Shown here: in pieces, positions 7,824 to 16,983 of the stretch
Layout: each line of letters begins with the position of its first letter
Numbering within the stretch: position 1 is the stretch's first letter
Assembly: GCF_900277125.1 (NCBI RefSeq)
Contig: NZ_OPYN01000025.1
Location: forward strand, 1-55,042
Source: Pseudomonas inefficax
GTDB lineage: Bacteria > Pseudomonadota > Gammaproteobacteria > Pseudomonadales > Pseudomonadaceae
Direction: 5' to 3'
DNA length: 55,042 nt
The notes under the pieces: model-generated
Databases searched by the model: none
Seen by the model: the letters and a program-made list of their open reading frames with translations, nothing else
What the model was told of the DNA's origin: nothing
Position numbers and translations under genes: made by a program

Positions 7824-8267
7824 TCAGCCGAACTGCTTCTGCTGTTGCTGCTGCTTGGCCACCGCCTCCGAAGCCGCCACATAGGCTGCCTGGAACTCAT
7901 CGCTTTCCAGCCAGGCCATGGTGGCTTCTTCATCAGCCCCATCCAGCCATTTACGGTAGGCGTTGAACACCAGCACGATGTAATCGGTGGCGTGTTCTTC
8001 CTTGTGCCCCTTGAGCACCAGGGCCAGCAGCGGGTCCACCAGGAACACAGAAATCATCGGTACCAGGCCGCCTTCCTGGGCTTCCTTCATTTTCTTGAAC
8101 AGCGGGTCGTAGCTACCCGACTCCATGGCCTTGTTGTACACCTGCTCGACGCTGGCGCTGTCACCGGCGCTGGCCTTGACCGCCTGGCCGCTGCGCACCA
8201 TGCGGTTCTGCTTGGCCTTGCTGGCGGCGCGCTTGGCGCGTTTCTGTTGCTTGGTAGGGGTGGCCAT
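7824..8267 (-). CDS. Conserved hypothetical protein, basic N-terminus
   Basis: 147 residues. The first 35 are strongly basic (TKQQKRAKRAASKAKQNR), as in nucleic-acid or ribosome-associated proteins. The middle (DPLFKKMKEAQEGGLVPMISVFLVDPLLALV) looks helical, and the tail ends in a glutamine run (KQQQQQKQFG). The start is ATG 8267 with AAGGA upstream; further upstream codons only translate a REP. There is no signal peptide. I recognise it as conserved in fluorescent pseudomonads but know no function. It lies downstream of the PPK2 gene on the same strand with a REP between, so co-transcription is uncertain. Confidence 0.8.
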   Translation of the reverse strand: MATPTKQQKRAKRAASKAKQNRMVRSGQAVKASAGDSASVEQVYNKAMESGSYDPLFKKMKEAQEGGLVPMISVFLVDPLLALVLKGHKEEHATDYIVLVFNAYRKWLDGADEEATMAWLESDEFQAAYVAASEAVAKQQQQQKQFG

Positions 8268-8342
8268 GGGAATCCTTGAGTGTGTCGGAAAAGTGCGCGT
8301 ATTGAAGCGCAGTTGCCCGGGAAACCCAAGTGTTGCGCAAAG

Positions 8343-8510
8343 CGGGCCGCTGCGCGCCCCAATCGCCGGCAAGCCAGCTCCCACAAGTACAGCGCCAGGC
8401 TCAAGGCCGGTGCAAATCCTGTGGGAGCAACTGTCTTACTCAATTTCTGAAGCTGGCGCGATCCCTGTGGGAGCTGGCTTGCCGGCGATGGGCTGCAAAG
8501 CAGCCCCGGC
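8343..8510. repeat. Divergent REP pair (GCCGGCAAGCCAGCTCCCAC type)
   Basis: Inverted copies containing CGCCGGCAAGCCAGCTCCCAC and GTGGGAGCTGGCTTGCCGGCG, with flanking GGGCCGC/GCAGCCC stems, are separated by about 80 bases. The core differs from the other two REP variants in the window. Confidence 0.85.
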
Positions 8511-8513
8511 GAT

Positions 8514-9494
8514 TCAGCTGGCGAGCGGAGTAGGCTCATCCTCCTCAAACCCCCGCGATGCCCGCCCCACCAGCTGTGCATCCGGCGCATGCGCCACGCT
8601 GTGGTCCTTGCCCGGGTAATCCAGCGAATGCAGGAAGTGCCGGATGCAGTTGATTCGCGCACGCTTCTTGTCATCGGACTTGATCACCGTCCACGGCGCA
8701 TCAGCCGTGTCGGTATGGAAGAACATTGCCTCCTTGGCGGCGGTGTAGTCGTCCCACTTGTCCAGAGACTTGATGTCGATGGGTGACAGCTTCCAGTGCT
8801 TGAGCGGGTCGTCCCGGCGCGAGATGAAGCGGCGCAGCTGCTCTTCGCGGTTCACCGAAAACCAGTACTTGAACAACAGGATGCCGCTGTTGCACAGCAT
8901 GCGCTCAAGGTCTGGCGCCTGGCGCATGAACTCCAGGTATTGCAGCGGCGTGCAGAAGTCCATCACCTTCTCGACCCCGGCGCGGTTGTACCAGGAGCGG
9001 TCGAAGAACACCATTTCGCCCGCCGTGGGCAGATGCTGGATGTAGCGCTGGAAGTACCACTGACCTTTTTCCTGCTCGGAAGGCTTTTCCAGGGCGACGA
9101 TGCGCGCGCCACGCGGGTTCAGGTGTTCCATGAAGCGCTTGATGGTGCCGCCCTTGCCCGCAGCATCGCGCCCTTCGAACAGGATCACCACGCGCTGGCC
9201 GGTTTCCTTCACCCAGCTCTGCACCTTCAGCAGCTCGATCTGCAGCGCGTGCTTGGCCTTCTCGTAGTCCTGACGGCGCAGGCGGGTACGGTAGGGGTAG
9301 CTGCCTGGCAGGCGAGCCGAGGTGCTGTCTTCGTTGCTGCCCTTGGGGGCGGTGGCAACTTCCAGGGCTGCGGGTTGCTGGCTGATGCTGGTAATCGTCG
9401 GCTCCGGCTTGCGCTGGCGTGGGCGGCGCGTGCGGGCTGTGGTGATGGCGGGCTCGCTGGGGGCGGGGAGCAGGAGGGGGGATTCTTCGCTCAT
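8514..9494 (-). CDS. ppk2: Polyphosphate kinase 2 family protein
   Basis: 326 residues. A disordered, Pro/Arg-rich N-terminal tail of about 75 residues precedes a single PPK2 domain. Walker A is seen in FEGRDAAGKGGTIK (about residue 106), the lid and phosphate-binding block in EKPSEQEKGQWYFQRY, and Walker B in FFDRSWYNRAGVE. The domain continues with KYWFSVNREEQLRRF and WDDYTAAKEAMF. By family it transfers phosphate between polyphosphate and nucleoside diphosphates (or monophosphates, depending on class) in the cytoplasm. It has an AAGGA ribosome-binding site. It stands alone between two REPs and tRNA-Phe. The class and preferred nucleotide cannot be read safely from sequence alone. Confidence 0.9.
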   Translation of the reverse strand: MSEESPLLLPAPSEPAITTARTRRPRQRKPEPTITSISQQPAALEVATAPKGSNEDSTSARLPGSYPYRTRLRRQDYEKAKHALQIELLKVQSWVKETGQRVVILFEGRDAAGKGGTIKRFMEHLNPRGARIVALEKPSEQEKGQWYFQRYIQHLPTAGEMVFFDRSWYNRAGVEKVMDFCTPLQYLEFMRQAPDLERMLCNSGILLFKYWFSVNREEQLRRFISRRDDPLKHWKLSPIDIKSLDKWDDYTAAKEAMFFHTDTADAPWTVIKSDDKKRARINCIRHFLHSLDYPGKDHSVAHAPDAQLVGRASRGFEEDEPTPLAS

Positions 9495-9590
9495 GGAGGT
9501 CCTTGCTGGTCGATTCGGATGTCCGTCTTCGAGTATGAAGGTGAGCGCTTGGTGGCTATTTGATGCTGGTCAAAGCAAAAATGACAGACA

Positions 9591-9616
9591 ACAAAAAACC
9601 CGCACTAGGCGGGTTT
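9591..9616 (-). terminator. Intrinsic terminator of tRNA-Phe
   Basis: AAACCCGC (9596-9603) and GCGGGTTT (9609-9616) form an 8-bp stem with loop ACTAG. Read leftward, the stem is followed by a T-rich stretch, so it ends the tRNA transcript about 50 bases after the CCA end. Confidence 0.88.
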
Positions 9617-9662
9617 CTTGTTGTCGCTTCGGGTAACTTTGCAACCACCAGAAGCTTGAAGG

Positions 9663-9738
9663 TGGTGCCCAGAGACGGAGTCGAACCGCCGACACGAGGA
9701 TTTTCAATCCTCTGCTCTACCGACTGAGCTATCTGGGC
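9663..9738 (-). tRNA. tRNA-Phe (anticodon GAA)
   Basis: A 76-base cloverleaf on the minus strand with encoded CCA. It starts GCCCAGA and pairs with the 3' TCTGGGC. The D arm holds AGCTCAGTCGGTAGAGC, and the anticodon loop TTGAAAA has GAA at 9703-9705. The T arm holds GGTTCGACTCC. It is monocistronic, with its own promoter and terminator. Confidence 0.97.
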
Positions 9739-9748
9739 GACGAGGTGA

Positions 9749-9777
9749 ATTAAATAGACTTTCAGACCGCTCGTCAA
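9749..9777 (-). promoter_or_regulatory. Sigma-70 promoter of tRNA-Phe
   Basis: Read leftward: -35 TTGACG (9772-9777), a 17-base spacer, then -10 TTTAAT (9749-9754), about 10 bases before the mature tRNA start. An AT-rich stretch upstream (9778-9803) could serve as an UP element, as expected for a stable-RNA promoter. Confidence 0.8.
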
Positions 9778-9828
9778 CGACTTTTTGAAAAAATTTTAAA
9801 TTAATTCCGTCGCTTACGTTCCGTGGGG

Positions 9829-10101
9829 TCATTCCGAGGGTGGAACGTAGCCTTCCGCCTGGGCGTATTCTTCGCCGGCGAAAAACTTGTCCATCTCGCC
9901 CTGGAGGAACTTGCGGTCCTCGGCGTTCATCATGTTCAGGCGCTTTTCGTTGATCAGCATGGTCTGGTGCTTCTGCCAGTCGGCCCAGGCTTTCTGCGAG
10001 ATGTGTTCGAAGATGTCCTGGCCTTTGGCGCCGGGGTAGGGCGGGCGCTCCAGGCCTGGCAGTTCTTCTTTGTACTTGCGGCACATCACGGTGCGGGTCA
10101 T
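9829..10101 (-). CDS. yggX: YggX, probable Fe(II)-trafficking / oxidative-damage protein
   Basis: 90 residues, the normal length. The family start [21 protein letters not shown] contains the conserved Cys7. The blocks [26 protein letters not shown] and EQFFAGEEY-type helix (here DKFFAGEEY) are characteristic. The protein protects Fe-S enzymes from superoxide and has been linked to iron supply. It overlaps the end of mutY by four bases (ATGA), the standard mutY-yggX pairing of gamma-proteobacteria. The link makes sense because MutY carries an oxidation-sensitive [4Fe-4S] cluster. Confidence 0.95.
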   Translation of the reverse strand: MTRTVMCRKYKEELPGLERPPYPGAKGQDIFEHISQKAWADWQKHQTMLINEKRLNMMNAEDRKFLQGEMDKFFAGEEYAQAEGYVPPSE

Positions 10102-11165
10102 CGGGCGTCTCCTGCAGTCAGTTCGTCGGCCGCGCGTTTGAGCAGCTTTTTCACCGGGGCGGCGAGGCCCAGGCGCGGCGGGGTGGCGAGGTTATACCAG
10201 AGCCAGTCGGCCTCGGCCACGTGCTGGCCGACCGGGTCGACGCGCACCAGCCAGGGCTCGATCGCCAGCTGGAAGTGGCTGAAGGTATGGGTCAGGCCGT
10301 CCATGGCGCGGCTGCCAGCCAGGCGCAGGCCGTGCTGGTAGGCCAGGTCGTCGAGCTGGGCGATGTCGTCCAGCTCCGGCAGGCTCCACAAGCCACCCCA
10401 AAGCCCGCTGGACGGGCGGCGGTAAAGCAGGATGGCGCCTTCGTGGTTGGCCAGCAGTGGCATCAGGGTGCGGCGTTGCGGCAGTGCCTTGCGCGGCTTC
10501 GGCTCTGGGTAACGGGTTTCTTCACCGTGCAGGTGCGCTTCGCAGCCGCGCTGCAGCGGGCAGATCAGGCAACTGGGTTTGCTGCGGGTGCACAGCGTGG
10601 CGCCCATGTCCATCATTGCCTGGGTGTAGTGGTTGGCCCGCTGTTGCGGGGTAAAACGTTCGGCTGTGGCCCACAGTTGGTTGGCTACCTTGGGCTCACC
10701 GGGGTAGCCGGCCTGGGCGGTGTAGCGGGCCAGTACGCGCTTGACGTTGCCGTCGAGGATCGGTGCGCGGATGCCCATGCTGATGCTGGCAATGGCGCCG
10801 GCAGTCGAGCGGCCGATGCCGGGCAGCTCGGTGAGCTGCTCGACACTGCGCGGGAATTCGCCGCCATGCTGTTCGACCACGATCTTCGCGGCCTTTTGCA
10901 GGTTGCGTGCCCGGGTGTAGTAGCCCAGGCCCGTCCACAGGTGCAGCACTTCGTCCTCCGGCGCTTCGGCCAGGGCTTGCACGGTCGGCAGGGCCTGCAT
11001 GAAGCGGTCGAAGTAGTTGAGCACGGTGCTGACCTGGGTCTGCTGCAACATGATTTCCGACACCCACACCCGGTACGGGTTGATGCCCTGTTGCCAGGGC
11101 AGGTCGTGCCGGCCGTGTTCGTCATACCAATCCAGCACTGCGCTGGAGAACTGCTCGGGGCTCAT
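10098..11165 (-). CDS. mutY: Adenine DNA glycosylase MutY
   Basis: 355 residues. A helix-hairpin-helix ([13 protein letters not shown]) is followed by the catalytic-aspartate segment ([13 protein letters not shown]), and the N-terminal EIMLQQTQV block carries the catalytic glutamate. The [4Fe-4S] ligands appear as C-X6-C-X2-C-X5-C ([17 protein letters not shown]). The C-terminal NUDIX-like domain, which reads 8-oxoG, begins near residue 230. It removes adenine mispaired with 8-oxoguanine. Four-base ATGA overlaps join it to the AsmA-family gene upstream and yggX downstream, so the three form one translationally coupled unit. Confidence 0.96.
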   Translation of the reverse strand: MSPEQFSSAVLDWYDEHGRHDLPWQQGINPYRVWVSEIMLQQTQVSTVLNYFDRFMQALPTVQALAEAPEDEVLHLWTGLGYYTRARNLQKAAKIVVEQHGGEFPRSVEQLTELPGIGRSTAGAIASISMGIRAPILDGNVKRVLARYTAQAGYPGEPKVANQLWATAERFTPQQRANHYTQAMMDMGATLCTRSKPSCLICPLQRGCEAHLHGEETRYPEPKPRKALPQRRTLMPLLANHEGAILLYRRPSSGLWGGLWSLPELDDIAQLDDLAYQHGLRLAGSRAMDGLTHTFSHFQLAIEPWLVRVDPVGQHVAEADWLWYNLATPPRLGLAAPVKKLLKRAADELTAGDAR

Positions 11166-13408
11166 CGCTTGAACAGCCCCTTGAGCGCGTCTTTCAATTC
11201 CGGGCTCACTTTGTCTCCGAGTTTTTCATCGATCTTGTCTTGCAGGCGGTTGCCGGCCAGTTTGGCAGCTACCTTGCCCAGGCCGTCCTGGTCCAGGCGG
11301 CAGGCCTTGGCGCCCAGCTCCAGCGGGCCGCGGCAGCGCAGCGGTATTTCGACACCGACATAGCGTTCGTTGACCTGGCAGGCCGGGTCCGGCATGGCGC
11401 GCTGGTCGCCTTCGACGACCACGCCAACGTTGTAGTCCATGCCCAGTACACGCAAGTCGAGGTCACCATGGCCATTGGCGGTCAGGCCCGGAATGCGCGC
11501 CTTGAGGTCCGGGTTGCTGGCGACGCCATTACGCACCACCAGGCTGCCGCGCAGTTCCTGGAACGGGGTGTCCTTGCCGCGTGGCTCGCCGGTGAGCGAT
11601 TTGCGGTTCAGCGTGGCGATGGCCTTGCACAGCTGCTGTTCCAGGTTGGCATTGACCAGCACGCCGTCGTTGATGACGAAGTTGGCGTTGCCGTTCAGGG
11701 TATCGACCAGGGCCTTCTGGCTGTTGCCGGTGGCGGTCAGGTCGCTGGTCAGCGTTAGCAGGCCTTTGACTGGTGGCGTCTGTTCCTTGCCCTCGGTCTT
11801 GATGAAGTGCTCCACCGGCACCCGCTGGATGTTGGTGTTGACGCCCAGTTGCGGCACGGCAGGGCGCACGTCGACGGTGCCCTTGGCCTCGAAGGTGCCG
11901 TTGTACAGTTCACCGCGCAGGGTTTGCAAGGTCAGCAGGCCGCCCTGGCCGATGGCCTTGAGCTGGGCGTCTTCGATCGGCAGTTTGTCCAGGGTCAGCG
12001 AGCCGAAGGCCAGGTCGGCCTGCAAGTCGAGGGCGCGCAGGCGGTCGACCGGCAGCAGCTTGTCGTCGCTCCAGGCGACCTGGGTCGGGGCGTTGGGAAG
12101 CGGCGTGGTACCAGGGCCGGCGACCGCGCTAGCTTCCTGTTGCTTGACCTCGGCCTGACGCGCGGCGGTGGCGCCCTTGGCTTCTTCACTCTTGGCCGGC
12201 AGGTAGCGGTCGGCGTTGAAGGTGTCGCCCTTGAGCTGCAGGCGCAGGGCCTGTTTGGCGAAGTCCTCGATGGCCACGCGGCCACTGAAGGTGCTGTCGT
12301 CCAGCTTCACCGCCAGGTCTTCCAGGGCCAGACTGTTCGGCGTGCCCTGCAGGCGGGTGACCAGTTCCAGCTTGGCGAAGGCCGCCGGGTCGTTGGTGGT
12401 CGGCAGCGGGCGGCCGATGCTGTCGAGGAAGGTGCGCAGGTCGAACTGGGCGATGGACAGGCCGCCGCTCAGCTGTGGCGCCTTGTCCAGGTCACGCAGG
12501 TTCAGTTCGCCCAGGGCGCGCAGCTGGTTGGCCGAGACTTTCAGACCGTTCCACGAGGCGACATTGGCGGCCAGGTCGACCAGCAACTGGCCTTGGGCGG
12601 CGAAGGTCACGGTCTTGCCGCCGGTGGGCTCACCCGAGGTTTCGCCCGACAGGCGCATGTCTTCGAAGTTGTAGCGCTTGAGCTTGCGATCGAAGCGCAG
12701 TTCGCCGGCCAGTTCGGTGCGAGCCTTGATGTTCGGCTGGCTGGCACTGAGGAAGGCGCTGGCCTTGAGCGGGATGTTCGCCCCTTCGTGGACCGGGCCG
12801 GTGCTCAGCTGGATGCTTTCGGCACTGTAGCTCTGGCCGGTCTTGGCATCGGTGTACTGCACGCGGGCGTTGTTGACGGTCAGGCTGTCGATGTCCAGCT
12901 TGACGGCGCGCTCGTTGCTGGCGACCGGTGCCGACGCCTGTTCGGCCGGCGCCTGGGCTGGGGCACCGGCCTGCGTATCGGCGCTGGCGCCGTTCTGCGC
13001 GGGCAGCGGCTTGCCGATGTCTTCCCAGTTGCCATGGCCGTGTTCGTCACGAGCCAGGGTCAGGTTCAGGCCCTCCACGCGCACGTCGCTCATCTGCACT
13101 TCGCGGCGCAGCAGTGGCAGCACACGTACCGACAGGCCGAGCATCTGCAGGTCGGCGAATGGCTCCTTGGGTTTGTTCAAGGTGGCGATGCTCGCCTCGT
13201 GCAGCTCAAGGCCCAGCCACGGGAACAGGCTCCAGCCAATGTCACCGTTGAGGGTCAGCTCGACGTGAGCCTTGTCACGTGCCAGCTGGCGAATCTCGTC
13301 TTTATAGTCGTTGGGATCGAAGAGGTGGGTCAGGGCGAAGCCCAGCGCCACGATGATCAGCAGCAACCCGAGAAGCCCAAGTCCCAGGATTTTGCCGAAC
13401 GCTTTCAT
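11162..13408 (-). CDS. AsmA-family protein
   Basis: 748 residues with one N-terminal membrane anchor (ILGLGLLGLLLIIVALGFAL) and a long, mostly beta-strand periplasmic part, the AsmA layout. Near residue 135-165 there is an Ala/Pro/Gln-rich linker. The C-terminal third has the AsmA_2-like block TATGNSQKALVDTLNGNANFVI. Proteins of this family are thought to help lipid or outer-membrane biogenesis as bridge-like proteins; a precise role here is not known. It is first in the AsmA-mutY-yggX unit, with ATGA overlap into mutY. Confidence 0.9.
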   Translation of the reverse strand: MKAFGKILGLGLLGLLLIIVALGFALTHLFDPNDYKDEIRQLARDKAHVELTLNGDIGWSLFPWLGLELHEASIATLNKPKEPFADLQMLGLSVRVLPLLRREVQMSDVRVEGLNLTLARDEHGHGNWEDIGKPLPAQNGASADTQAGAPAQAPAEQASAPVASNERAVKLDIDSLTVNNARVQYTDAKTGQSYSAESIQLSTGPVHEGANIPLKASAFLSASQPNIKARTELAGELRFDRKLKRYNFEDMRLSGETSGEPTGGKTVTFAAQGQLLVDLAANVASWNGLKVSANQLRALGELNLRDLDKAPQLSGGLSIAQFDLRTFLDSIGRPLPTTNDPAAFAKLELVTRLQGTPNSLALEDLAVKLDDSTFSGRVAIEDFAKQALRLQLKGDTFNADRYLPAKSEEAKGATAARQAEVKQQEASAVAGPGTTPLPNAPTQVAWSDDKLLPVDRLRALDLQADLAFGSLTLDKLPIEDAQLKAIGQGGLLTLQTLRGELYNGTFEAKGTVDVRPAVPQLGVNTNIQRVPVEHFIKTEGKEQTPPVKGLLTLTSDLTATGNSQKALVDTLNGNANFVINDGVLVNANLEQQLCKAIATLNRKSLTGEPRGKDTPFQELRGSLVVRNGVASNPDLKARIPGLTANGHGDLDLRVLGMDYNVGVVVEGDQRAMPDPACQVNERYVGVEIPLRCRGPLELGAKACRLDQDGLGKVAAKLAGNRLQDKIDEKLGDKVSPELKDALKGLFKR

Positions 13409-13816
13409 GGGCGAGTCCTTGTAGTCCGTTTTTGAAATTCAGGCGGCAGAGTATAGCGCCGCAGTGATTGCCCCTGCGTATTCGACTAGAGATACGGGGC
13501 ATTTCCTACGTGTACAGCAGATGGTACGGCTTTCGACAGTATTTTTGCTGTACGCGATCAGCTGTGGGAGCGGCCTTGTGTCGCGAAAGGGTCGCGCAGC
13601 GGCCCCACGTTCCCAGCTTCGCCGCAGATATTGCCGGGGCCGCTGTGCGGCCCTTTCGCGACACAAGGCCGCTCCCACAGCGGCAGCGCAGGACTTCAGA
13701 AAGAGGACCGTTTCAGCCGAGCAAAAATTAACGATATCAGATTGCTTTCACGCCACTTGATGCTGCTACCCTTGCGCCGCTTTGCCTGCACCCCCCCTAT
13801 AAGAAGGATCTGATCC
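13409..13816. other. 408-bp divergent intergenic region
   Basis: It lies between the AsmA-family gene (leftward) and the MFS gene (rightward). It contains an inverted repeat GTACAGCA (13512-13519) / TGCTGTAC (13546-13553) and a REP pair at 13562-13680. The MFS ribosome-binding site AAGGA lies just before 13817. No further gene is seen. Confidence 0.5.
13562..13680. repeat. Paired REP elements (GCGGCCTTGTGTCGCGA type)
   Basis: CTGTGGGAGCGGCCTTGTG and CACAAGGCCGCTCCCACAG face each other, with inner CAGCGGCCCC/GGGGCCGCTG stems. Confidence 0.92.
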
Positions 13817-15478
13817 ATGAGCAGTACTGTCGCGGCAGGGACCTTGGCCAATGCGCCAGGCTTCCTGTCGAAGGAGCGCATCATCGCCCGCCCGGGCTTC
13901 AACCGCTGGCTGGTCCCGCCAGCCGCCCTGGCCATCCACCTGTGCATCGGCATGGCCTATGGCTTCTCTGTGTTCTGGCTGCCCCTGTCGCAAGCCCTCG
14001 GCATCACCGCCCCGGTCGCCTGCGCAGCGGACATGGGCTTCATGGCCCGTATGTTCAGCGCCGAATGCGATTGGCCGATTTCCATGCTGAGCTGGATCTA
14101 CACGCTGTTCTTCGTCTTCCTCGGTTGCTCGGCAGCCGTGCTGGGTGGTTGGCTGGAGCACGCCGGACCGCGCAAGGCCGGCTTGGTGTCGGCGTTGTGC
14201 TGGTGCGGCGGCATGCTTATTTCAGCCATTGGCGTGAAAACCCATCAGCTGTGGCTGATGTGGCTGGGTTCTGGCGCAATCGGCGGTATCGGCCTGGGCC
14301 TGGGCTACATTTCGCCGGTTTCGACCCTGATCAAATGGTTCCCGGACAAGCGCGGCATGGCCACCGGCATGGCGATCATGGGCTTCGGTGGCGGGGCCAT
14401 GGTCGGTGCACCGCTGGCCACCGCGCTGATGGGCCATTTCGGCAATGCGCAGGAAGTGGGCGTGTGGCAGAGCTTCGTCGTCATGGCGGCGATCTACTTC
14501 GTGTTCATGACCGCCGGTGCCCTGGCGTATCGCGTACCGCCAACCGGCTGGAAGCCCGAAGGCTGGAGCGCCCCGATAAAGAAAGCTGGCAACACCATGG
14601 TCACCGACCGCCACGTGCACGTCAGCGTGGCCTGGAAGACCCCGCAGTTCGCCTTGATCTGGCTGGTGCTGTGCCTGAACGTGTCGGCGGGTATCGGCAT
14701 CCTCGGCATGGCTTCGCCGTTGTTGCAGGAAGTGTTCGCCGGCAAGCTGCTGGGCAACGGGTTGAGCTTCAGCGAGCTGAACAGCACCCAGCTGGCGCAG
14801 ATCGCCGCGATCGCCGCCGGCTTCACCGGCCTGCTGAGCCTGTTCAATATCGGCGGGCGGTTCTTCTGGGCGTCGTTCTCGGACTACATTGGCCGCAAGA
14901 ACACCTATTTCGCTTTCTTTGCCCTGGGCGTGGGCTTGTACAGCCTGGTGCCGAACATGGGGCACCTGGGTAACGTGGCGCTGTTCGTGGCGGCGTTCTG
15001 CATCATCCTGTCGATGTACGGTGGTGGCTTTGCCACGGTACCGGCCTACCTGGCCGACCTGTTCGGCACGCAGATGGTCGGCGCCATTCATGGCCGCCTG
15101 CTGACCGCCTGGGCGGCGGCGGGGGTGCTGGGGCCGGTGCTTATCACCTACCTGCGCGAGTACCAGTTGGCGGCCGGGGTTGAGCGTGCGGCTGCCTATG
15201 ACATGACCCTGTACATCCTCGCCGGCCTGCTGGTGCTGGGCTTTGTCTGCAACATGCTGGTGCGACCGGTGGCCGACAAGCATTTCATGAGCGATGCCGA
15301 ACTGGCTGCCGAACGGGCGTTGAGCCATGACAAGGGCGCCGACGGGGCACGCTCGCTGGAGTGGAAGGCGGCACCGGGCAGCCTGCCGCTGGTGCTGCTG
15401 GCCTGGGCGGTGGTAGTTGTGCCGTTGGCCTGGGGCGTTTGGATTACCCTGCAGAAGACGGCTGTGCTGTTCCATTGA
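13817..15478 (+). CDS. MFS transporter, oxalate/formate antiporter (OFA) family
   Basis: 553 residues with about 12-14 hydrophobic segments. The start region (RWLVPPAALAIHLCIGMAYG) and the block GLGLGYISPVSTLIKWFPDKRGMATG match the OFA family of the major facilitator superfamily. A loop of about 35 residues after the first segment carries three cysteines or so (APVACAADMG, SAECDW). The C-terminus ends in an extra membrane segment (LPLVLLAWAVVVVPLAWG). There are no oxalate- or formyl-CoA genes nearby, so the substrate is unknown; some OFA members move other small carboxylates. It appears monocistronic, with a REP pair on each side. Confidence 0.88.
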   Translation: MSSTVAAGTLANAPGFLSKERIIARPGFNRWLVPPAALAIHLCIGMAYGFSVFWLPLSQALGITAPVACAADMGFMARMFSAECDWPISMLSWIYTLFFVFLGCSAAVLGGWLEHAGPRKAGLVSALCWCGGMLISAIGVKTHQLWLMWLGSGAIGGIGLGLGYISPVSTLIKWFPDKRGMATGMAIMGFGGGAMVGAPLATALMGHFGNAQEVGVWQSFVVMAAIYFVFMTAGALAYRVPPTGWKPEGWSAPIKKAGNTMVTDRHVHVSVAWKTPQFALIWLVLCLNVSAGIGILGMASPLLQEVFAGKLLGNGLSFSELNSTQLAQIAAIAAGFTGLLSLFNIGGRFFWASFSDYIGRKNTYFAFFALGVGLYSLVPNMGHLGNVALFVAAFCIILSMYGGGFATVPAYLADLFGTQMVGAIHGRLLTAWAAAGVLGPVLITYLREYQLAAGVERAAAYDMTLYILAGLLVLGFVCNMLVRPVADKHFMSDAELAAERALSHDKGADGARSLEWKAAPGSLPLVLLAWAVVVVPLAWGVWITLQKTAVLFH

Positions 15479-15480
15479 TT

Positions 15481-15600
15481 GGGGGCGCTTTGCGCCCCAT
15501 CGCGACACAAGGCCGCTCCTACATTGGTCCCCGTTTCATCTTCGAGCGCGGTCCCCTGTAGGAGCGGCCTTGTGTCGCGATGGGCTGCAAAGCAGCCCCA
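15481..15600. repeat. Paired REP elements (GCGGCCTTGTGTCGCGA type)
   Basis: Copies CATCGCGACACAAGGCCGC and GCGGCCTTGTGTCGCGATG are oriented tail to tail between the MFS gene stop and the his promoter. Confidence 0.92.
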
Positions 15601-15684
15601 TACCCTGCCGAGCCACCTGGTTGTATAGACCGGTAACGGCATCCAGTCCCCGTAATTACGTGCTTTGCCATATGTCATCCGCGT

Positions 15685-15713
15685 TTCAAGCGGGCGCGTT
15701 CTAGGCCTATAAT
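15685..15713 (+). promoter_or_regulatory. Sigma-70 promoter of the hisBHAF operon
   Basis: A perfect -10 TATAAT (15708-15713) lies 17 bases after a weak -35, TTCAAG (15685-15690). The predicted transcription start near 15720 leaves about 30 bases before the hisB ATG at 15751. This argues against the longer open frame that begins at 15712, inside the -10 box. Confidence 0.65.
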
Positions 15714-15750
15714 GAAGCCCTTTTCGCCTAATGATTTTGCGGAGCTGGTG

Positions 15751-16344
15751 ATGGTCGAACGTAAGGCTTCCGTCGAGCGCAATACCCTGGAAACCCAGGT
15801 CAAGTGCTCGATCAACCTCGATGGCAGTGGCAAGGCCCGATTCGATATCGGTGTGCCTTTCCTTGAACACATGCTGGACCAGATCGCCCGCCATGGGCTG
15901 ATCGATCTGGATATCGAGTGCAAGGGTGACACGCATATCGACGATCACCATACCGTCGAAGACGTCGGCATCACCCTGGGCATGGCATTCGCCCAGGCCA
16001 TCGGTGACAAGAAGGGCATCTTCCGCTACGGCCACGCCTACGTGCCGCTGGACGAAGCGCTGTCGCGCGTGGTCATCGACTTCTCCGGTCGCCCGGGCCT
16101 GCAGATGCACGTGCCGTACACCCGTGCCAGCGTCGGCGGTTTCGATGTCGACCTGTTCCAGGAGTTCTTCCAGGGCTTCGTCAACCATGCCCTGGTGACT
16201 CTGCACATCGACAACCTGCGTGGCCACAACACCCACCACCAGATCGAAACCGTGTTCAAGGCTTTCGGCCGCGCCCTGCGCATGGCCATCACCCTCGACG
16301 AGCGCATGGCCGGGCAGATGCCTTCCACCAAAGGGTGCCTGTAA
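15751..16344 (+). CDS. hisB: Imidazoleglycerol-phosphate dehydratase HisB
   Basis: 197 residues, the usual monofunctional length without the phosphatase domain of enteric HisB. Conserved metal-binding histidine blocks are visible: [28 protein letters not shown] and GHNTHHQIE. It performs the dehydration of imidazole glycerol phosphate to imidazole acetol phosphate, step 6 of histidine synthesis, in the cytoplasm. I prefer ATG 15751 ([11 protein letters not shown]) over the open frame from 15712, on family length and promoter position. It heads the hisB-hisH-DUF2164-hisA-hisF operon, and the next ATG follows its stop directly. Confidence 0.97.
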   Translation: MVERKASVERNTLETQVKCSINLDGSGKARFDIGVPFLEHMLDQIARHGLIDLDIECKGDTHIDDHHTVEDVGITLGMAFAQAIGDKKGIFRYGHAYVPLDEALSRVVIDFSGRPGLQMHVPYTRASVGGFDVDLFQEFFQGFVNHALVTLHIDNLRGHNTHHQIETVFKAFGRALRMAITLDERMAGQMPSTKGCL

Positions 16345-16983
16345 ATGCAGACGGTAGCCGTAATCGACTATGGCATGGGTAACCTGCACTCTGTGGCCAA
16401 GGCACTGGAGCATGTAGGGGCCGGCAAGGTGCTGGTCACCAGCGATGCCACGGTCATCCGCGAAGCCGACCGCGTGGTATTCCCAGGGGTGGGCGCGATT
16501 CGCGACTGCATGGCAGAAATCCGCCGCCTGGGCTTCGACAGCCTGGTGCGCGAAGTCAGCCAGGACCGCCCGTTCCTCGGCATTTGCGTGGGCATGCAGG
16601 CACTGCTCGACCACAGCGAAGAAAACGACGGTGTCGACTGCATCGGCCTGTTCCCGGGCCAGGTGCGCTTCTTCGGCAAAGACCTGCAGGAAGACGGCGA
16701 GCACCTGAAGGTGCCGCACATGGGCTGGAACGAAGTCGGCCAGACCAACGACCACCCGCTGTGGCACGACATCCCCGACCGCGCGCGGTTCTACTTCGTG
16801 CACAGTTATTACATCAATGCCGGCAAGCCAGCCCAGGTGGTCGGCCGCGGCCATTACGGTGTCGATTTCGCCGCTGCACTGGCCGATGGCTCGCGCTTTG
16901 CCGTGCAGTTCCACCCGGAGAAGAGCCATACCCATGGCCTGCAGCTGCTGCAGAACTTCGTCGCCTGGGACGGGCGCTGGTAA
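16345..16983 (+). CDS. hisH: Imidazole glycerol phosphate synthase glutaminase subunit HisH
   Basis: 212 residues, a class I glutamine amidotransferase. The nucleophilic elbow [10 protein letters not shown] carries the catalytic cysteine (about residue 82), and [10 protein letters not shown] holds the His-Glu of the triad. The start [21 protein letters not shown] is typical. It releases ammonia from glutamine and passes it to HisF. Its ATG abuts the hisB stop (TAAATG) and its own stop abuts the DUF2164 start in the same way, indicating coupled translation. Confidence 0.97.
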   Translation: MQTVAVIDYGMGNLHSVAKALEHVGAGKVLVTSDATVIREADRVVFPGVGAIRDCMAEIRRLGFDSLVREVSQDRPFLGICVGMQALLDHSEENDGVDCIGLFPGQVRFFGKDLQEDGEHLKVPHMGWNEVGQTNDHPLWHDIPDRARFYFVHSYYINAGKPAQVVGRGHYGVDFAAALADGSRFAVQFHPEKSHTHGLQLLQNFVAWDGRW